Under the pieces are notes generated by a model that worked only from the letters and a program-made list of their open reading frames with translations, was not told the DNA's origin and did no database searches. Below, in pieces: positions 10,052 through 23,438 of a DNA stretch of 64,000 nucleotides (positions are counted from its first letter, which is position 1; each line of letters begins with the position of its first letter). This DNA comes from Dioscorea cayenensis subsp. rotundata (Eukaryota; Streptophyta; Magnoliopsida; Dioscoreales; Dioscoreaceae), in NCBI RefSeq assembly GCF_009730915.1, contig NC_052479.1, forward strand, positions 30,505,610 through 30,569,609. Direction: 5' to 3'. A program made the position numbers and the translations under genes.

Positions 10052-13000
10052 ATGGGTGGCGAGAAGGGCATAAGCTTGGAGGAGATCAAGAATGAGACTG
10101 TTGATCTGGTGAGATTCATTCCATTTTAATTCTCAGCTTGGTTTTATAGAGTGAAAGGATTGATTTCGTTGAAGTTTTGGTTTTTCTTTTGTCTGATTGA
10201 TTTATTGGTGTTTTATTGAAGGTTTATCCAGATTTTTGTGAAGTTGGGTTGTTGATTTTTTTTTTAGCGGTTTAATATTTTATCTTTTTTTTTTCTTTTG
10301 ATTTGATGATCTGAGAGTTTTTTATTTTTTATTTTTTTGCTGAAAGATGGGGAAATTGGGTTGAAAATTCTGGTAGATCTATTGTTGTTTATTTCTTTTT
10401 GAGTAATTTGTTATCTTTGTCAATTAAAAAAGAAGGAATTTTTAATCCCGAGAATCCGGGTTTACTGGAATTCTCTGATTTATTGTTATTTTTAATCCGG
10501 TAATAGTCTTCAATCCATTCAAGCAAGGAATAGGTGGATACAATAAGAAAGAAAGCGACAGAAAATTTCTTCATTTTTTTATTCTCTCGATCTTTTTCCT
10601 TTTTAGCTGCGGTTCTGTTTTTAAAAGCTCTATAATTTAATTGTTTGAAAATCACTTATCTCTGCTTGGACTTGCTTGTGGTACTTAAAAGTCGTACTTT
10701 TACCATCCTGTTTCCATCATCGTCGATTAGCCCGCCGACGGTTGCAGCCATTAGAAATGGACAAATGGAAATCTTCTCTGATTCATCCGTAACAGTCTCT
10801 GCAATCATCCAAACAAAGTTGAAATTTTTAGCCACCCTGATCGTTTCTCCCCGCCCGTGGACCCGTTTCCTGTCCCCTTCCCATCAGCTGCCCACCTGTC
10901 TGCTTTGATTCCTTTTTCTCTAGTGGCCATTTCTCTATTCGCACTAATCTGAAGATTACTTTTATATATATATATATATATATATATCTCTTGCTCTTCA
11001 ATATTCTATTCTATTCTATTAGTAAATTAAGCTTAACTGTAATTGCGTGTATATGGTGGTGGGTGATGAAGTTTCTAATTCTATTATAGTGTTATATAAT
11101 ATATATACATAAAAGAAAAGGAATATGATGAAGGTTTTTGGTACTTTAAGGAACATCGGGAAGTTGAGTGGTTCTGATTGGTCTAATGGGTAGACTTTTC
11201 ACCTTTGTTCTTCCCGTTGTTGTCCTTTTTGTTTTGGATTGGGGTCCAAGGAATCAATACCCAGTTTGCACTTTGTTTTTATTAAAGCCTTTTTAATTTT
11301 GTTTTTTTTACCCTTAAAAAAGAAACTTCTGTTTATCTCTTTCCTGTTGGTTCACGTGATGCCCGGATTTTTTTTTAATGACTGTTACATCATTCAAAAT
11401 ATCTTCTTTATACTAATCAAATGTAATTATAAGCATAATAATATGATTTGTTAGTTTTGTTCTGTGACATGGTTGGGCATGGTTTGATCCGAGCTTTATG
11501 TGCCTTCTTAGGAGAGGATTCCTGTAGAGGAGGTGTTCGAACAGCTGAAATGTTCCAGGGAAGGTCTCTCCTCGGAGGAAGGAGCCAACAGGCTTCAGAT
11601 CTTCGGGCCCAACAAGCTCGAAGAGAAGAAGGTTTGCATCTTTTCTTTTTCACAATGAAAGACTTTGCTTTTATTGTCTGTCATGTATTCAATCCTGCGG
11701 AATGTTTGAACTGGGAATTGGCTTTGGAAATGGCAGGAAAGCAAAATCCTCAAGTTTCTGGGATTCATGTGGAACCCTCTTTCATGGGTCATGGAAATGG
11801 CTGCTATTATGGCCATTGCTTTGGCCAATGGTGATGGAAAACCTCCGGACTGGCAAGACTTTGTTGGTATCGTTGTGCTGCTTGTGATCAACTCCACTAT
11901 CAGTTTCATCGAAGAGAACAATGCTGGCAACGCCGCAGCAGCTTTGATGGCTGGTCTGGCTCCAAAAACAAAGGTGCTGACTTGAACCCTGGTAGCTTTG
12001 AAGTTTTAAAGCTTTTTGGCTGCCATTGAGTTGAGTTCAGTGTTGTAATGGTGTTTCCTGGCTGCAGGTGCTTAGAGATGGACGCTGGTGCGAGCAAGAT
12101 GCCGCAATTCTTGTCCCTGGAGACATCATCAGTATCAAACTAGGAGATATTGTCCCTGCTGATGCTCGTCTTCTTGAGGGAGATCCGTTGAAGATTGATC
12201 AATCTGCTCTAACTGGTGAATCTCTTCCTGTCACGAAGAACCCAGGGGATGAAGTGTTCTCTGGTTCAACTTGCAAGCAGGGTGAGATTGAGGCTGTTGT
12301 TATTGCCACTGGTGTCCACACCTTCTTTGGAAAGGCAGCCCATCTGGTGGACAGCACTAACCAAGTTGGCCATTTCCAAATGGTCCTCACGGCCATTGGT
12401 AACTTTTGTATCTGTTCCATTGCCATTGGAATGATTGTTGAGATCATCGTCATGTACCCCATCCAGAAGAGGAAGTACAGAGATGGGATTGACAATCTGT
12501 TGGTCCTCTTGATTGGTGGTATACCAATTGCCATGCCAACTGTCTTGTCTGTCACCATGGCCATCGGATCTCACAGGCTCTCTGAGCAAGGTGCTATTAC
12601 CAAGAGAATGACTGCTATCGAGGAAATGGCTGGCATGGACGTGCTCTGCAGTGACAAAACCGGGACACTGACTCTGAACAAACTGAGCGTTGACAAAAAC
12701 TTGATTGAGGTCTTTGCGAAGGGAGTGGATAAAGAGTATGTAGTGTTATTGGCTGCCAGAGCATCAAGAACAGAAAATCAGGATGCAATTGATGCTGCCA
12801 TGGTTGGAATGCTTGCTGATCCCAAGGAGGTATAACAACATTATGTTCTTGTCCTTCACCTCCAAACTTTTATTTTAGCAAGGACATAATTTAAGGGCTT
12901 ACTATGGTACGGTGTGTTCTTTTATTAACTAATGGTTTGTGTATTTTATTTCTGTGCAGGCAAGAGCTGGCATCAGGGAAATGCATTTTCTGCCCTTCAA

Positions 13001-15716
13001 TCCTGTTGATAAGAGAACTGCTTTAACCTACATTGATGCCGACGGCAACTGGCACCGCGTGAGTAAAGGTGCTCCTGAGCAGGTACATTCATATCATTTG
13101 ATTTTTCCTTTTCTTCTTTTGTGATACTGATGTTTATGGTTTGGTTGGTAATGAAAACAGATTTTGAATCTCTGCAACTGCAAGGAAGATGTTAGAAACA
13201 AGGTTCATTCTGTCATTGACAAGTTTGCTGAACGTGGGCTGCGATCATTGGCTGTCGCAAGACAGGTTTCCATTAGCATCTTTTATAGCTTTCTTAGTAT
13301 TATAAAACAATTGTTATGGTTTTCATTGGTGTTATTTGTTTCACACAGGAAGTTCCTGAGAAGAATAAGGACAGCTCAGGAGGGCCTTGGCAATTTGTTG
13401 GCCTGTTGCCTCTGTTTGATCCCCCAAGGCATGACAGTGCAGAAACCATTCGCAGGGCTCTTAATCTTGGCGTTAATGTGAAAATGATTACTGGTAACTG
13501 CTATTTACTTTTTGTCATTTTTCAAATACCGTTTCATCTCTAATTGGTTTTCTCTTCCTAACACGCTGTTTCACTTTCAGGTGACCAGCTTGCTATTGCT
13601 AAGGAGACTGGCCGTAGGCTAGGAATGGGGACAAATATGTACCCTTCATCTTCATTACTTGGGCAAGACAAGGATGCATCCATTGCTGCACTTCCTGTTG
13701 ATGAACTCATTGAGAAGGCTGATGGTTTTGCCGGAGTGTTCCCAGGTGAGTTGGATTAGGCATTAGCTTTTACTGGATAGATCAGCATGGTATACTTTGC
13801 TTGGGGTCTTATTCGGATTGCATTGAAACAGAGCACAAGTATGAAATTGTGAAGAGGCTTCAGGAGAGGAAGCATATTTGTGGAATGACAGGAGATGGAG
13901 TCAACGATGCCCCTGCTCTGAAGAAGGCAGATATTGGAATTGCAGTTGCTGATGCCACTGATGCTGCCAGAAGCGCATCCGATATTGTCCTTACAGAGCC
14001 TGGTTTGAGTGTCATCATTAGTGCTGTCCTGACCAGCAGAGCCATCTTCCAGAGGATGAAGAACTACACTGTAAGTTTCCCTACACAATATTTGCAAAAG
14101 AAAAAGTGAGAGAGACTTATAGATAATTGTATTGTCATCATTTATATGCATTTTCTGATTGTGACTAAGCTTATTGTTTTCTCCTTAATTGCAGATTTAT
14201 GCAGTCTCTATCACCATTCGTATTGTTGTAAGTATTTGATAAACCTCAGTCTTCCTATTTACTAGATTAGTACTTTGATAAAGTGTTATTCTTTTTCTTT
14301 ATATATGATGTGGTTTTTTTTATATTTATGGGTTTTAGAGTTCATACTTATTAATTTAATTTTCCAAACTCTGTAGCTTGGTTTTATGCTCATTGCACTG
14401 ATATGGAAGTTCGACTTCTCACCCTTCATGGTTCTAATTATAGCCATCCTGAATGACGGTTAGTCTTACTTTAACCGAATTATTGCTGATGCTTAATCAC
14501 CTGTATGGAAGTCTTACACATTTCACTTCATCTGATAATGTCAGGTACAATCATGACTATCTCAAAGGATCGTGTGAAGCCATCTCCATTGCCAGACAGT
14601 TGGAAACTTAAGGAGATTTTTGCAACTGGAGTTGTTTTGGGTAGCTATCTGGCATTGATGACTGTCATATTCTTCTGGGCAATGAAAGACACTGATTTCT
14701 TCTCTGTAAGCCTTCTTCTTCAAATGCTTCTTACCTTGAATATATATGGCTTGTACTAACAATGTTCTGATGCTTTGGCAGGACAAGTTCAAGGTTCGAT
14801 CATTGAGGCACAGTGAGGATGAGATGATGGCTGCATTGTACCTACAAGTCAGCATTGTAAGTCAAGCCCTGATCTTTGTCACCAGGTCTCGCAGCTGGTG
14901 CTTCGTTGAGCGCCCTGGTCTTCTGTTAGTCAGTGCCTTTATCATCGCTCAACTTGTAAGATCTCAACTCCAATTTTTTAAGTTTTGGGTTAAAGAACAA
15001 TGCAGTGTAGATTCTTGACTCATATGTATTTTACTATAACCATTCGGCTTTCGGTCTTGGCAGGTTGCAACTGTGATAGCTGTATATGCCAACTGGGGCT
15101 TTGCCAGAATTAAAGGCATTGGCTGGGGATGGGCAGGAGTTATCTGGCTTTACAGTGTTGTTTTCTTCTTCCCTCTTGATTGGTTCAAATTCGGCATCCG
15201 CTACATTCTCAGCGGAAAAGCTTGGGATAATCTACTTGAGAACAAGGTAAGATTTAAATTTCACTATTTAACTGAAAAATGTTTATTGAATTCGAACCTA
15301 TAATTTAAACTAATCAACCTCATTCATTCGACCACAGACCGCCTTTACTACCAAGAAGGATTACGGTAGGGAGGAAAGAGAAGCTCAATGGGCAATGGCA
15401 CAGAGAACTCTACATGGCCTTCAGCCACCCGAAACCACGAACCTATTTTCCGACAAGAATAGCTACAGAGAACTTTCAGAGATCGCCGAACAGGCCAAAA
15501 GACGAGCTGAAGTTGCCAGGTACAACACCATTCAATGTTCTCCATAATTCCTGCAATTTTTTCACTCAAACAAACCAGATACTAATCCTAACATTTGTCC
15601 GTGTTGATGTTATCGATAGGCTCCGTGAACTGCACACACTGAAGGGTCATGTTGAATCCGTGGTCAAGCTCAAAGGGCTCGACATCGACACCATTCAACA
15701 GCATTACACAGTGTGA
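10052..15716 (+). CDS. AHA: Plasma-membrane H+-ATPase (P3A-type), 16 exons, 954 aa
   Basis: This proton pump uses ATP to extrude H+ and energise the plasma membrane. Exons: 10052-10108, 11512-11631, 11737-11973, 12068-12829, 12960-13082, 13161-13265, 13349-13493, 13581-13745, 13832-14070, 14195-14227, 14377-14458, 14545-14705, 14782-14955, 15064-15246, 15338-15519, 15620-15716. All junctions are GT/AG and the phases join into 954 codons, the usual family length. Motifs in order: TGES (187-190, dephosphorylation), CSDKTGTLT with the phosphorylated Asp at 334, TGDGVND (591-597, ATP hinge), membrane Arg660 and Asp689 (equivalent to AHA2 R655 and D684, the proton-binding Asp), and a full C-terminal autoinhibitory domain ending QHYTV. 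Thr953 is the expected phospho-site for 14-3-3 binding. The first intron is 1.4 kb. Nothing is broken, so I infer a working pump. Confidence 0.98.
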
Positions 15717-17522
15717 GAACACCATATCATCCAATCCGAAACAGAAGCCGAACAAATTAATGGATCCAATCTGGAACGATAGATAGACCGAAAAAAAAAA
15801 AGTTCTGATCAGGAAATATATTAGAGTTTGATGATCTGATGAAGATGAACCTCTGTTTTATCTTTAACCATTTTGCTGCTATGCTTTCTGAAAAATGCAT
15901 GTATCCCTTGGTTCAATAATAGTTGTAATCTTTTTCACCCAGTACATTTTTTTTACCCTCTTTTAGTATTTTAATTACTCTGCACTCCATAATATTTTCC
16001 CTTTTGTTCACATGGACTGAATCCTGTAATTTTATTGATGTTATATTCACATCAAATCATTAGACGAAATTATATCCATGGTTGACATCAAAAGCAAACT
16101 GAACAAAAACAATCAGATCGATAGATCTTTGCGATTGCAATGATATATTTACACGATCTAGTTCTTGAAATATAATTGCACTAAACTTAGTACAAATCAG
16201 ACACCGATGATATCGATTCGAAATAATTGATTCAACCTTAACATAGATTCATCACATAAATTAATTTCTGATACCTAACTTTGATTTCCAACAAGTACAA
16301 TGCAGATATATATATCTAGGTTTATAGCTAGAGCATGCATGCATGTTGAGTTGTATATCATGGGCTTGCATGTGTGCAACCATTAATACTACCAATGAGA
16401 TCAAAGAGTCCAAAATAGTCCAGCTAATTTTGGATACCATATCAATGAATTCCATGTGCTATCTTAACATTACTTGCTACCTTCCAACCTCTCAATCAAA
16501 TCCTTTCTTAATCAATTATCACCACAAATTAATCAATCTATTAACTTTAATTAATAAATTCACACACAATTAATTCTTTTAAGCTAATTGCACAATGCAT
16601 GTCTTCTCATTTCTCTTGATTCTCATCAATGATATATGCATACATTGTTGTTGATTTTTTTTGAATTAATTACTAGATAAAAAAGAAAGAAAGAAAGAAA
16701 GAAAGAATTACAAGGGATATTGGAAATGAATGGAAAAGTGGGCAGGCAAAGGATTAATGCATTGCATGCATGGTGTTGTATCATATCATGTGAGAGCATT
16801 AATAGAGAGGTAGATGTCTTGTTCCCTTGAGCACATGATGCTTGTCTTTTTGGTAGTTGTGAGAGTGAAACAAACCCTTGCATGCATGTGCTTCCATGTG
16901 CTCAACCAGCACAACAAAAAAACCCCCTTCCATTTTTTTTGCACTCTTTTAAATTAACCCCAATATTTCCCAATTACAACAACACCAAACCATACATACA
17001 TATATATATATATAATGTTTTTGATATTGTTATAATATATATGAATATATATATATATAGTACACAACTTGCCCACACCTTCAATAATTCTTTCTAGTTG
17101 GTTGTCCTCTTTTTCCTTCTTTGCTTAAATGCACCTCATTCTTCTTCTTCTCCTTCTCCATCCTTTGTTTTCATTTTCTCTTCCATCTTTGAGTACTCTC
17201 TAAGTTTCAAGGTACTACTGCTTTTCTAACTCTCTCTTTCATTACTTCATATATAATTTCATGAATTCTTATTTATATCATCTTCTAATAACTTCTACAT
17301 TGTTATATATCATGCATATATTTTATAAGCAATTGTATTGCTTGATTGCTATCTCTAGTCTATCACTGAATTAATTCTGTTTTCTTATTTTTTGAATATT
17401 ATATATCATTAGTTTAAACTATATTTTGAGAAATTCTATTGCTTGATTGCTATGATCAAGTGAATCTATCTCTGAATTAATTAGGTGTTCTTAATTTTTG
17501 AAAATTATTGTTAGTTTAAAGT
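15717..17522. other. Intergenic DNA and 5' leader of the IBH1-like gene
   Basis: The first part holds the H+-ATPase 3' UTR. The rest is AT-rich with an (AAAG)n run (16681-16707), (CATG)n patches and (TA)n runs near 17000-17060. A CT-rich leader at about 17120-17200 ends at a possible AAG|GTACT donor near 17211, so a 5'-UTR intron before the start codon is possible. No other gene is seen. Confidence 0.5.
17330..17522. repeat. Imperfect tandem duplication just upstream of the bHLH start codon
   Basis: Two units of about 90-105 bp share TATTGCTTGATTGCTAT, then ATC...CTGAATTAATT, then a TTCTTA...TTTTTGAA stretch and TTAGTTTAAA, in the same order. They start near 17337 and 17442. The second ends two bases before the ATG. 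Confidence 0.75.
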
Positions 17523-18059
17523 ATGGAGGAGGAGAAGCCGAGGAGAAAGAGAAGGAGAGTTTGCGCTATCGAACCGAATGAGCTCGTCTACGCAAGCTTT
17601 CCGAGCAACTACATTAGCCGGCTTTTGCCGGCTCTTGTTCGAGTTACCGGCATTGCTTCATGTGAAGCACACAAAGATGAAGACATGGAAAAAACAGTGA
17701 GGTTTGAAGTAGACATGGCCTTGGCAACATCCACTAGTTGTTTCAAATGGAGCAGTGCTTTGCAACACCAACTTGAACAACAAGAACAACAAGAACAACA
17801 AGAACAACAACAACAAGGCAAGTTTGATAGTAAGACAGTTATTATTCCAAACCCTAACCCTAGAAAAGGAATTAGTGAACATAAGAAGAAGAAGAATAGT
17901 GGAGAAGAGGAGTTGGAGTTTAGGGTTAGGGCATTGAGAAAGATTGTGCCAGGTGGAGAGGAAATGAATGCATGTGAGTTGCTCACAGAGATGGAAAGTT
18001 ATGTGGTTTGTTTGCAAATGCAAGTGTACATTCTCAAGTCTCTTGTTGCTAACCACTGA
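17523..18059 (+). CDS. IBH1: IBH1-like atypical (non-DNA-binding) bHLH protein, 178 aa
   Basis: Single-exon gene. Family knowledge: IBH1/IBL proteins lack a functional basic region and heterodimerise with growth-promoting HLH factors, which restrains brassinosteroid- and gibberellin-driven elongation. Seen here: a basic N-terminal KPRRKRRR run (5-12, probable nuclear signal), the conserved FPSNYISRLLPALVRV block (27-42), a middle block ending FKWSSALQHQL, a Gln/Glu-rich tract (about 83-98, from CAA/GAA repeats), and a C-terminal helix-loop-helix (about 133-174) with RVRALRKIVPGGEEM and ACELLTEMESYVVCLQMQV. The HLH lacks the Glu/Arg DNA-contact pattern. It ends at NH-stop. The start is the first ATG after the AT-rich leader and gives the normal family N terminus. 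The exact IBH1 versus IBL orthologue is not settled. Confidence 0.88.
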   Translation: MEEEKPRRKRRRVCAIEPNELVYASFPSNYISRLLPALVRVTGIASCEAHKDEDMEKTVRFEVDMALATSTSCFKWSSALQHQLEQQEQQEQQEQQQQGKFDSKTVIIPNPNPRKGISEHKKKKNSGEEELEFRVRALRKIVPGGEEMNACELLTEMESYVVCLQMQVYILKSLVANH

Positions 18060-18077
18060 TCAGGAAGAGGAAGAAGA

Positions 18078-18104
18078 AGAAACCCTAACCCTAATTAGGG
18101 TTTT
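18078..18104. repeat. Telomere-motif palindrome in the 3' UTR
   Basis: AAACCCTAACCCTAATTAGGG followed by TTTTT starts 19 bases after the stop codon. AACCCTAATTAGGGTT is a perfect 16-bp palindrome built from the plant telomere unit, so the transcript could form a hairpin here. Confidence 0.75.
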
Positions 18105-20045
18105 TGTCAAGCAAAAGCTTGTTTGTAATCATATTTTGATGAAGATTAACTAGTGATGTAAATAAGTTGATGATCCTGCATGCATTGCATGGAATATATA
18201 TATATGCCCGTTATTGTGTAGACTTGTTATTTATAACTAAAATGAGTCAAAATTTTAATTATTGATAACCTTAAAACTTAAATTTAGAACAATATTATTG
18301 TCTGAGTTTGTGATCCAAATTTTGTTAAATTTCTCCAAAAAAAACTCATGTTGAGACTTATGTGATTTTTTGAATTATAAATTTTTTTAGATAATAGAGG
18401 GATAAAATTCAGAATTTAAGTGATCAAACTACACTTAACACACTTAACACGCAAAGGAGTCATAAAATGACTCAAATTAAATTCAAATTAAATTAATTAG
18501 TAATTTAATTAGGGTATATTTAAAAATATTTTTTAAAATTTTATTATAGTAAAATAACTTGCGCAAACTAAACCACCACCAATGTATTTAATTTTAAATA
18601 CAATGGAATCATCTTTTCGATTATTGTCTTTGATTTTTCTCAGTTTTTAAATTTTTACATAAATTTTTATATTTTTTAAATTTTATAATTTTAAGATATA
18701 ATTTTCAATTATTAAAAAGAAATTAAAAAAGGTACATCAACTATATCGTACATTCATTATATATAGTTAAATATATATAGAAATGGAAGAATTAATAAAT
18801 TATAATTCCTAATTTTTTGTTGTAATTTTTTTTAATGGAATTACAAACCCTATATATATATATATATATACACACACACTGATTACGTACAACTAGGCCT
18901 TGGGCTTACTCCATTTAATTTGGAGACATGAAGTCCACATTATAGGCCCCATCTTTTCATTTCAATGTTACACTAACGAAAAATATATGCTCTTTCTCTC
19001 TATATATCTATATATAGTAAAGCTAGTTCTATAGTTCAATTGGCTTACAAAATATATATCTATCTAACATTTAAAAGTTTATCTATATATAAAAATATTT
19101 ATATATATTAATTCTGTTGATGTTAAAATTTTGAATTTTTAAAATTTAAAAAATAAATAATAAATTAATCGGAGAAATTGTTATAGATGTGGAACAATGT
19201 TACTCTCCAAAAAGCAAGTATTCACTACACTTTGGAAAACCTCAACACTAAACTCTAGAGAAAATCAGTGTGAATATGGAAGCTTGTTTATATTTATTTA
19301 TTTATTTTTGAAAATTTCATATCAAATTATTGTAAGTGGGAAAAAATATTTTTAAAGAAAACATGAGCCCAAATCAAATATTCTCAAATAAAACTTGGGG
19401 GGGAAAAATACTAATTTTGAACTATAAAGAGAATTGCTTTGAAGATATATATGGTCCACCCAACTCAAAGATCATATCAATTACATTTACATCCATGTAC
19501 TTAGTACTATTTTCATTTTTAATTTTATATTTATTTTATGAATTGTGATATATAAGAATAAAAATTAAGACTATTTCTTGATTTGTTTGATTAAATGGGA
19601 GAGAAACTTTAATGTATACATCAAGTGACTAGATTTATATAGCATGTGGTCTTTTAGCATGGTCCTGAACCTAACATGCATTATACATATGGTCCCTTTT
19701 GGTCTAACATTGGACTTGATGAACATGTACAACCTCATTTATTAAAACTAAAGAAAATATAAATAATAAAAAACTAGTAGATTAGAGAGCATGGTTTTTT
19801 GGAGCATGTACTACCTTGATATCATGTATATATAACAAAGATATGGACAATTGAATCCTTAAATATATTTACTAGGTTTGGCCACACCCTAACATCTTTT
19901 GTGTTTGTTGGTGTCATTATTTTAAAATAATTTATATGGATATATTTCATGCAAGATTTTTATTATAAAATAACATCATTTTAGAAACAGATAAATCTAT
20001 ATGATCACAGTAGTGAAGTATTTGTACGATTTAGGTTTACTTTGG

Positions 20046-20100
<55 letters not shown>

Positions 20101-22071
20101 TGCAAGAATTTTTTTATAAGAATAATATCAGTTCACTCTAATATATTTAAATTGAATCTAATTTTTCTTTATATTACTCCATATCTTGATAAATCTCTAC
20201 AATTACCAAAAGATAGAACTTTCATCTTCACAATATAATATTAATGATGACTAAGACTTGTACTATTATTTAGTGCTTTGTCTTATTTTCATCAATGAAT
20301 CCATGGCTCATTAAATGAGTCATAGTTCTTGTCAAAACACCGGCCAATAAGATTGTGCCACAGTGGATGGTCAATTAAGTGAAAACCACCAACAAGAGCA
20401 TTTCTTATATGTAACTATATATTAATTTATCATGCATTAAAAACAGGTAAATTAATTATACCATTCATTGATAAGGAAAACACATAGCTTGACTAAAGAC
20501 TTACATGCATGCAATTCAATCTACATATTAATGTTTTATATATGTCTCATTTCACTTGTTTCTTGGACTCCTTTTTCATTTAAAGATGATGAACCGAAAG
20601 TGAATTCATCATATCAAAGATTAATTATGGAAAAATAAGTTTGAATAGAATATCACCGAAAGTGTTCAACTTATTAATTCATGTTCTTTTTCATTAACAT
20701 TAATTTTGTTTTATTAATTTTAAGAAATATTCCACTTGCAAGATAAATCTCTTGAGATCAAAAGACATGACTCTAAGAAAACAAAATATATAAATGTGAT
20801 GTGATGGCAGTAATTTCTAGTCCAATTTATCACGTAAGAGACATAAATAGCATCTAAGAATTAATGTCATCATGTCCATCATGATTTTAAACTTGTAATT
20901 ATTCTCTTAAATATCATGATCAATAATGTGTGTGTATATATATTGAAGACACTAATGATCAGATAGACATGATAGACTACTTAATTAAAATCTAGTTCAT
21001 ATATATTATAGAACATATATATATATATATAAGTTAGATTCCAAACTACTAATTAATAAACACTATTCATCAATTTGCACTCAAGGAATATCCTAAACTA
21101 TATATATATAATGTACTCAAAAGAGGTAGAGAATAATGGCGAATGAAATCAAGAATATATATATATATATATCTATATAATGAGGAGAAAAAGAAAAAAA
21201 AAAGGAAGAAAGAAAAGGAGAGCACCTGCCACTTAACTTAAGAGACAAGGGCCATGAAAGCCATCCTGTAAACAGTGAGCATGTCAAGCTAGCAAAAACA
21301 ATGAACACAGTAGCAGAGCATGGCTACGTACAAAGCCAGCTGCAAGTCTTGACCACAACTCTTATTGGGAACTACCTCAGTACAATAATGTTCATATGAC
21401 TAGACTTTGATGTGATGTATGTGTAGACATGCAAGCTGCAAGCATGCAACTTCAAATTTAACCAGTTCCCTACTTCCACTTCATTACTCCTACATCTCTC
21501 ACTTTACAACCATCAACTTGCATAGCCCATAGCATATATTCCAACCTCTTCTTTTAGACATTCTTTATATACATATATATCTTATAGTGTGTAGCTTTTT
21601 AGGGTATGAGCCCTCATTGGAATGCATGCATGAGGAGAAATGAATAGCTAGCTTTCATGTGTGTATATATATAATATATATATATATATATATTACCTTA
21701 CTGGAAGTACTTAACAATATATATATATATCATGTTGTTCTAGGATTAGTGTTTTAAGGTTCAGAGGAAGAGCTAGAGTAGTTAATCATCAAAAGATATT
21801 AAGACAAGAGAGTGATATAAATAGAGAACATGCATTCCTTTGTCTGTTGTACGTGTTCAATATGAAACATGGCCACCTACCTACCTACCTACATACCTAC
21901 CTACCTATTGCACATAATGTATTAATGTGCCATGCCGTTACTATATATATCAAGGACATCATAGCCTTTCACCTACCTTCACTGCAAAATGGAAGTTTTT
22001 TTTCTACCTTAAAAGTTAATAGTTTTCTTATCTTAACTTGTTTACATATATATACATACATACATACATAC

Positions 22072-22102
<31 letters not shown>

Positions 22103-23438
22103 CACACACAAAAGCAAAAGCAAAAGCAAATTAATTAACATGTATGAAGACAAATGAAGATGGGAAGAAGAGACAATGGTTGTGGGAATTAAGTATATAC
22201 ACAAAAGCATGTTCGTTGTCAGTGATCATGTACTATGTATAAATTAATGAGGCTAGCAATGTGCTGATGTACTATGTACATGTATATGAAGCAATCTCAA
22301 ATGGAATCTGCAAGGACCCAATGCTGGTCCGGGCTCATAAAGCTTCCAAGGACATTTGATTAGATTGGTCCAAGTCCAATTCACAGTTGCTATCAGACTT
22401 GTTATGACTCAATATATATTAGTGCATCACTCTCATTTATACACACACATACTCTCTCTCTCTCTCTCTCTGTCTGTCTTTATATATATATATATATATG
22501 TATTATATTTTTGGATATTATTATGTGATTTATGTTGTTTGTACATAGTTTGCACTACTCCCTATATCCATAGTTTATGTTGTTATATTCTTCACATGTT
22601 TTGTTATTTATGAGGGATGATTAATAGACTTTTATATATTTTGTTTAATTTGTATATATATATATATATATAATATAATATAAATATGTGTTTGTATACG
22701 AGCGCTGTTCTTTGTTGTTTGTACGTCTCAATCTATTTATTATATCGTTGTTAGTCTCCATAAATAACAAATCATAATTAATTGATTTATATATATACAT
22801 ATATATATCTTCGAAAGTTTTTTTGGGTTATATTGGTTCGTACGTTTTGATTTCTTATTTATTTTGTTATTGTCAATGTATTTTATTATTTATATATGAA
22901 GATAATTACTGAGTTTTTATATATATTTTTTTAATGTCTCCATGGATCATTATGTTAACTAATTAATGATCAGTACTGTGAAATGAGTTTGATATTTATG
23001 CTTTCTATCTGAGACTATTTAAGTAAAAAATAGCTATATATATTAATTATTCTCATAACCTTAATTATAATATTAATCACACGCACAACAAATTCTAATT
23101 TTGAAACTAGAATAATGATTTTGAATGACACATGAAACATCATTAGGTTATCTTCAACATGCATGGTACAACATCCATCAATATCAACCCTTCTTGTTCT
23201 CATGTACAAAGCCAAATGAAACACCTCTTCCTTTTATATATAAAACTTAATTTATTATATATATATATTTATATATATTCTCTTATAAAACCTTTATTAA
23301 TATTATATCAATTATTTTCTCTTTTTTTTATAAATCATATATACATAAGAAACATTGAAACCCATGTTCCTCTTTCCATTGCCTTTTTAACTCCCCCCCC
23401 TTCTTCTTCCTTTACCTTATTCTCTCCATGCTATCATT
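18105..23438. other. AT-rich intergenic DNA
   Basis: About 5.3 kb without a supportable gene. It holds many microsatellites: (TA)n at 18851-18870, 20053-20098, 21155-21172, 21680-21692 and 22650-22672; (ACCT)n near 21878-21905; CATA/TA mixtures at 22045-22105; and (CT)n at 22453-22472. Short open frames here are translations of repeats. The right end, from about 23270, is the promoter and leader of the SPL gene. Confidence 0.55.
20053..20098. repeat. (AT)n microsatellite, about 23 units
   Basis: Uninterrupted AT dinucleotide run. Confidence 0.95.

Noticed and set aside
10389-10908. Open frames of 87-88 codons on both strands
   Set aside because: They lie inside the first intron of the H+-ATPase and look like chance frames.
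19020-19060. Words resembling a tRNA D-arm (TAGTTCAATTGGCTTA)
   Set aside because: No anticodon arm and no B box follow.
21878-21908. Short regular repeats that might suggest a CRISPR-like array
   Set aside because: They are 4-bp microsatellite units (ACCT) without spacers, in a plant genome.
21847-22210. Tyr/Ile/Thr-rich open frames
   Set aside because: Translations of TA/CATA/ACCT microsatellites.
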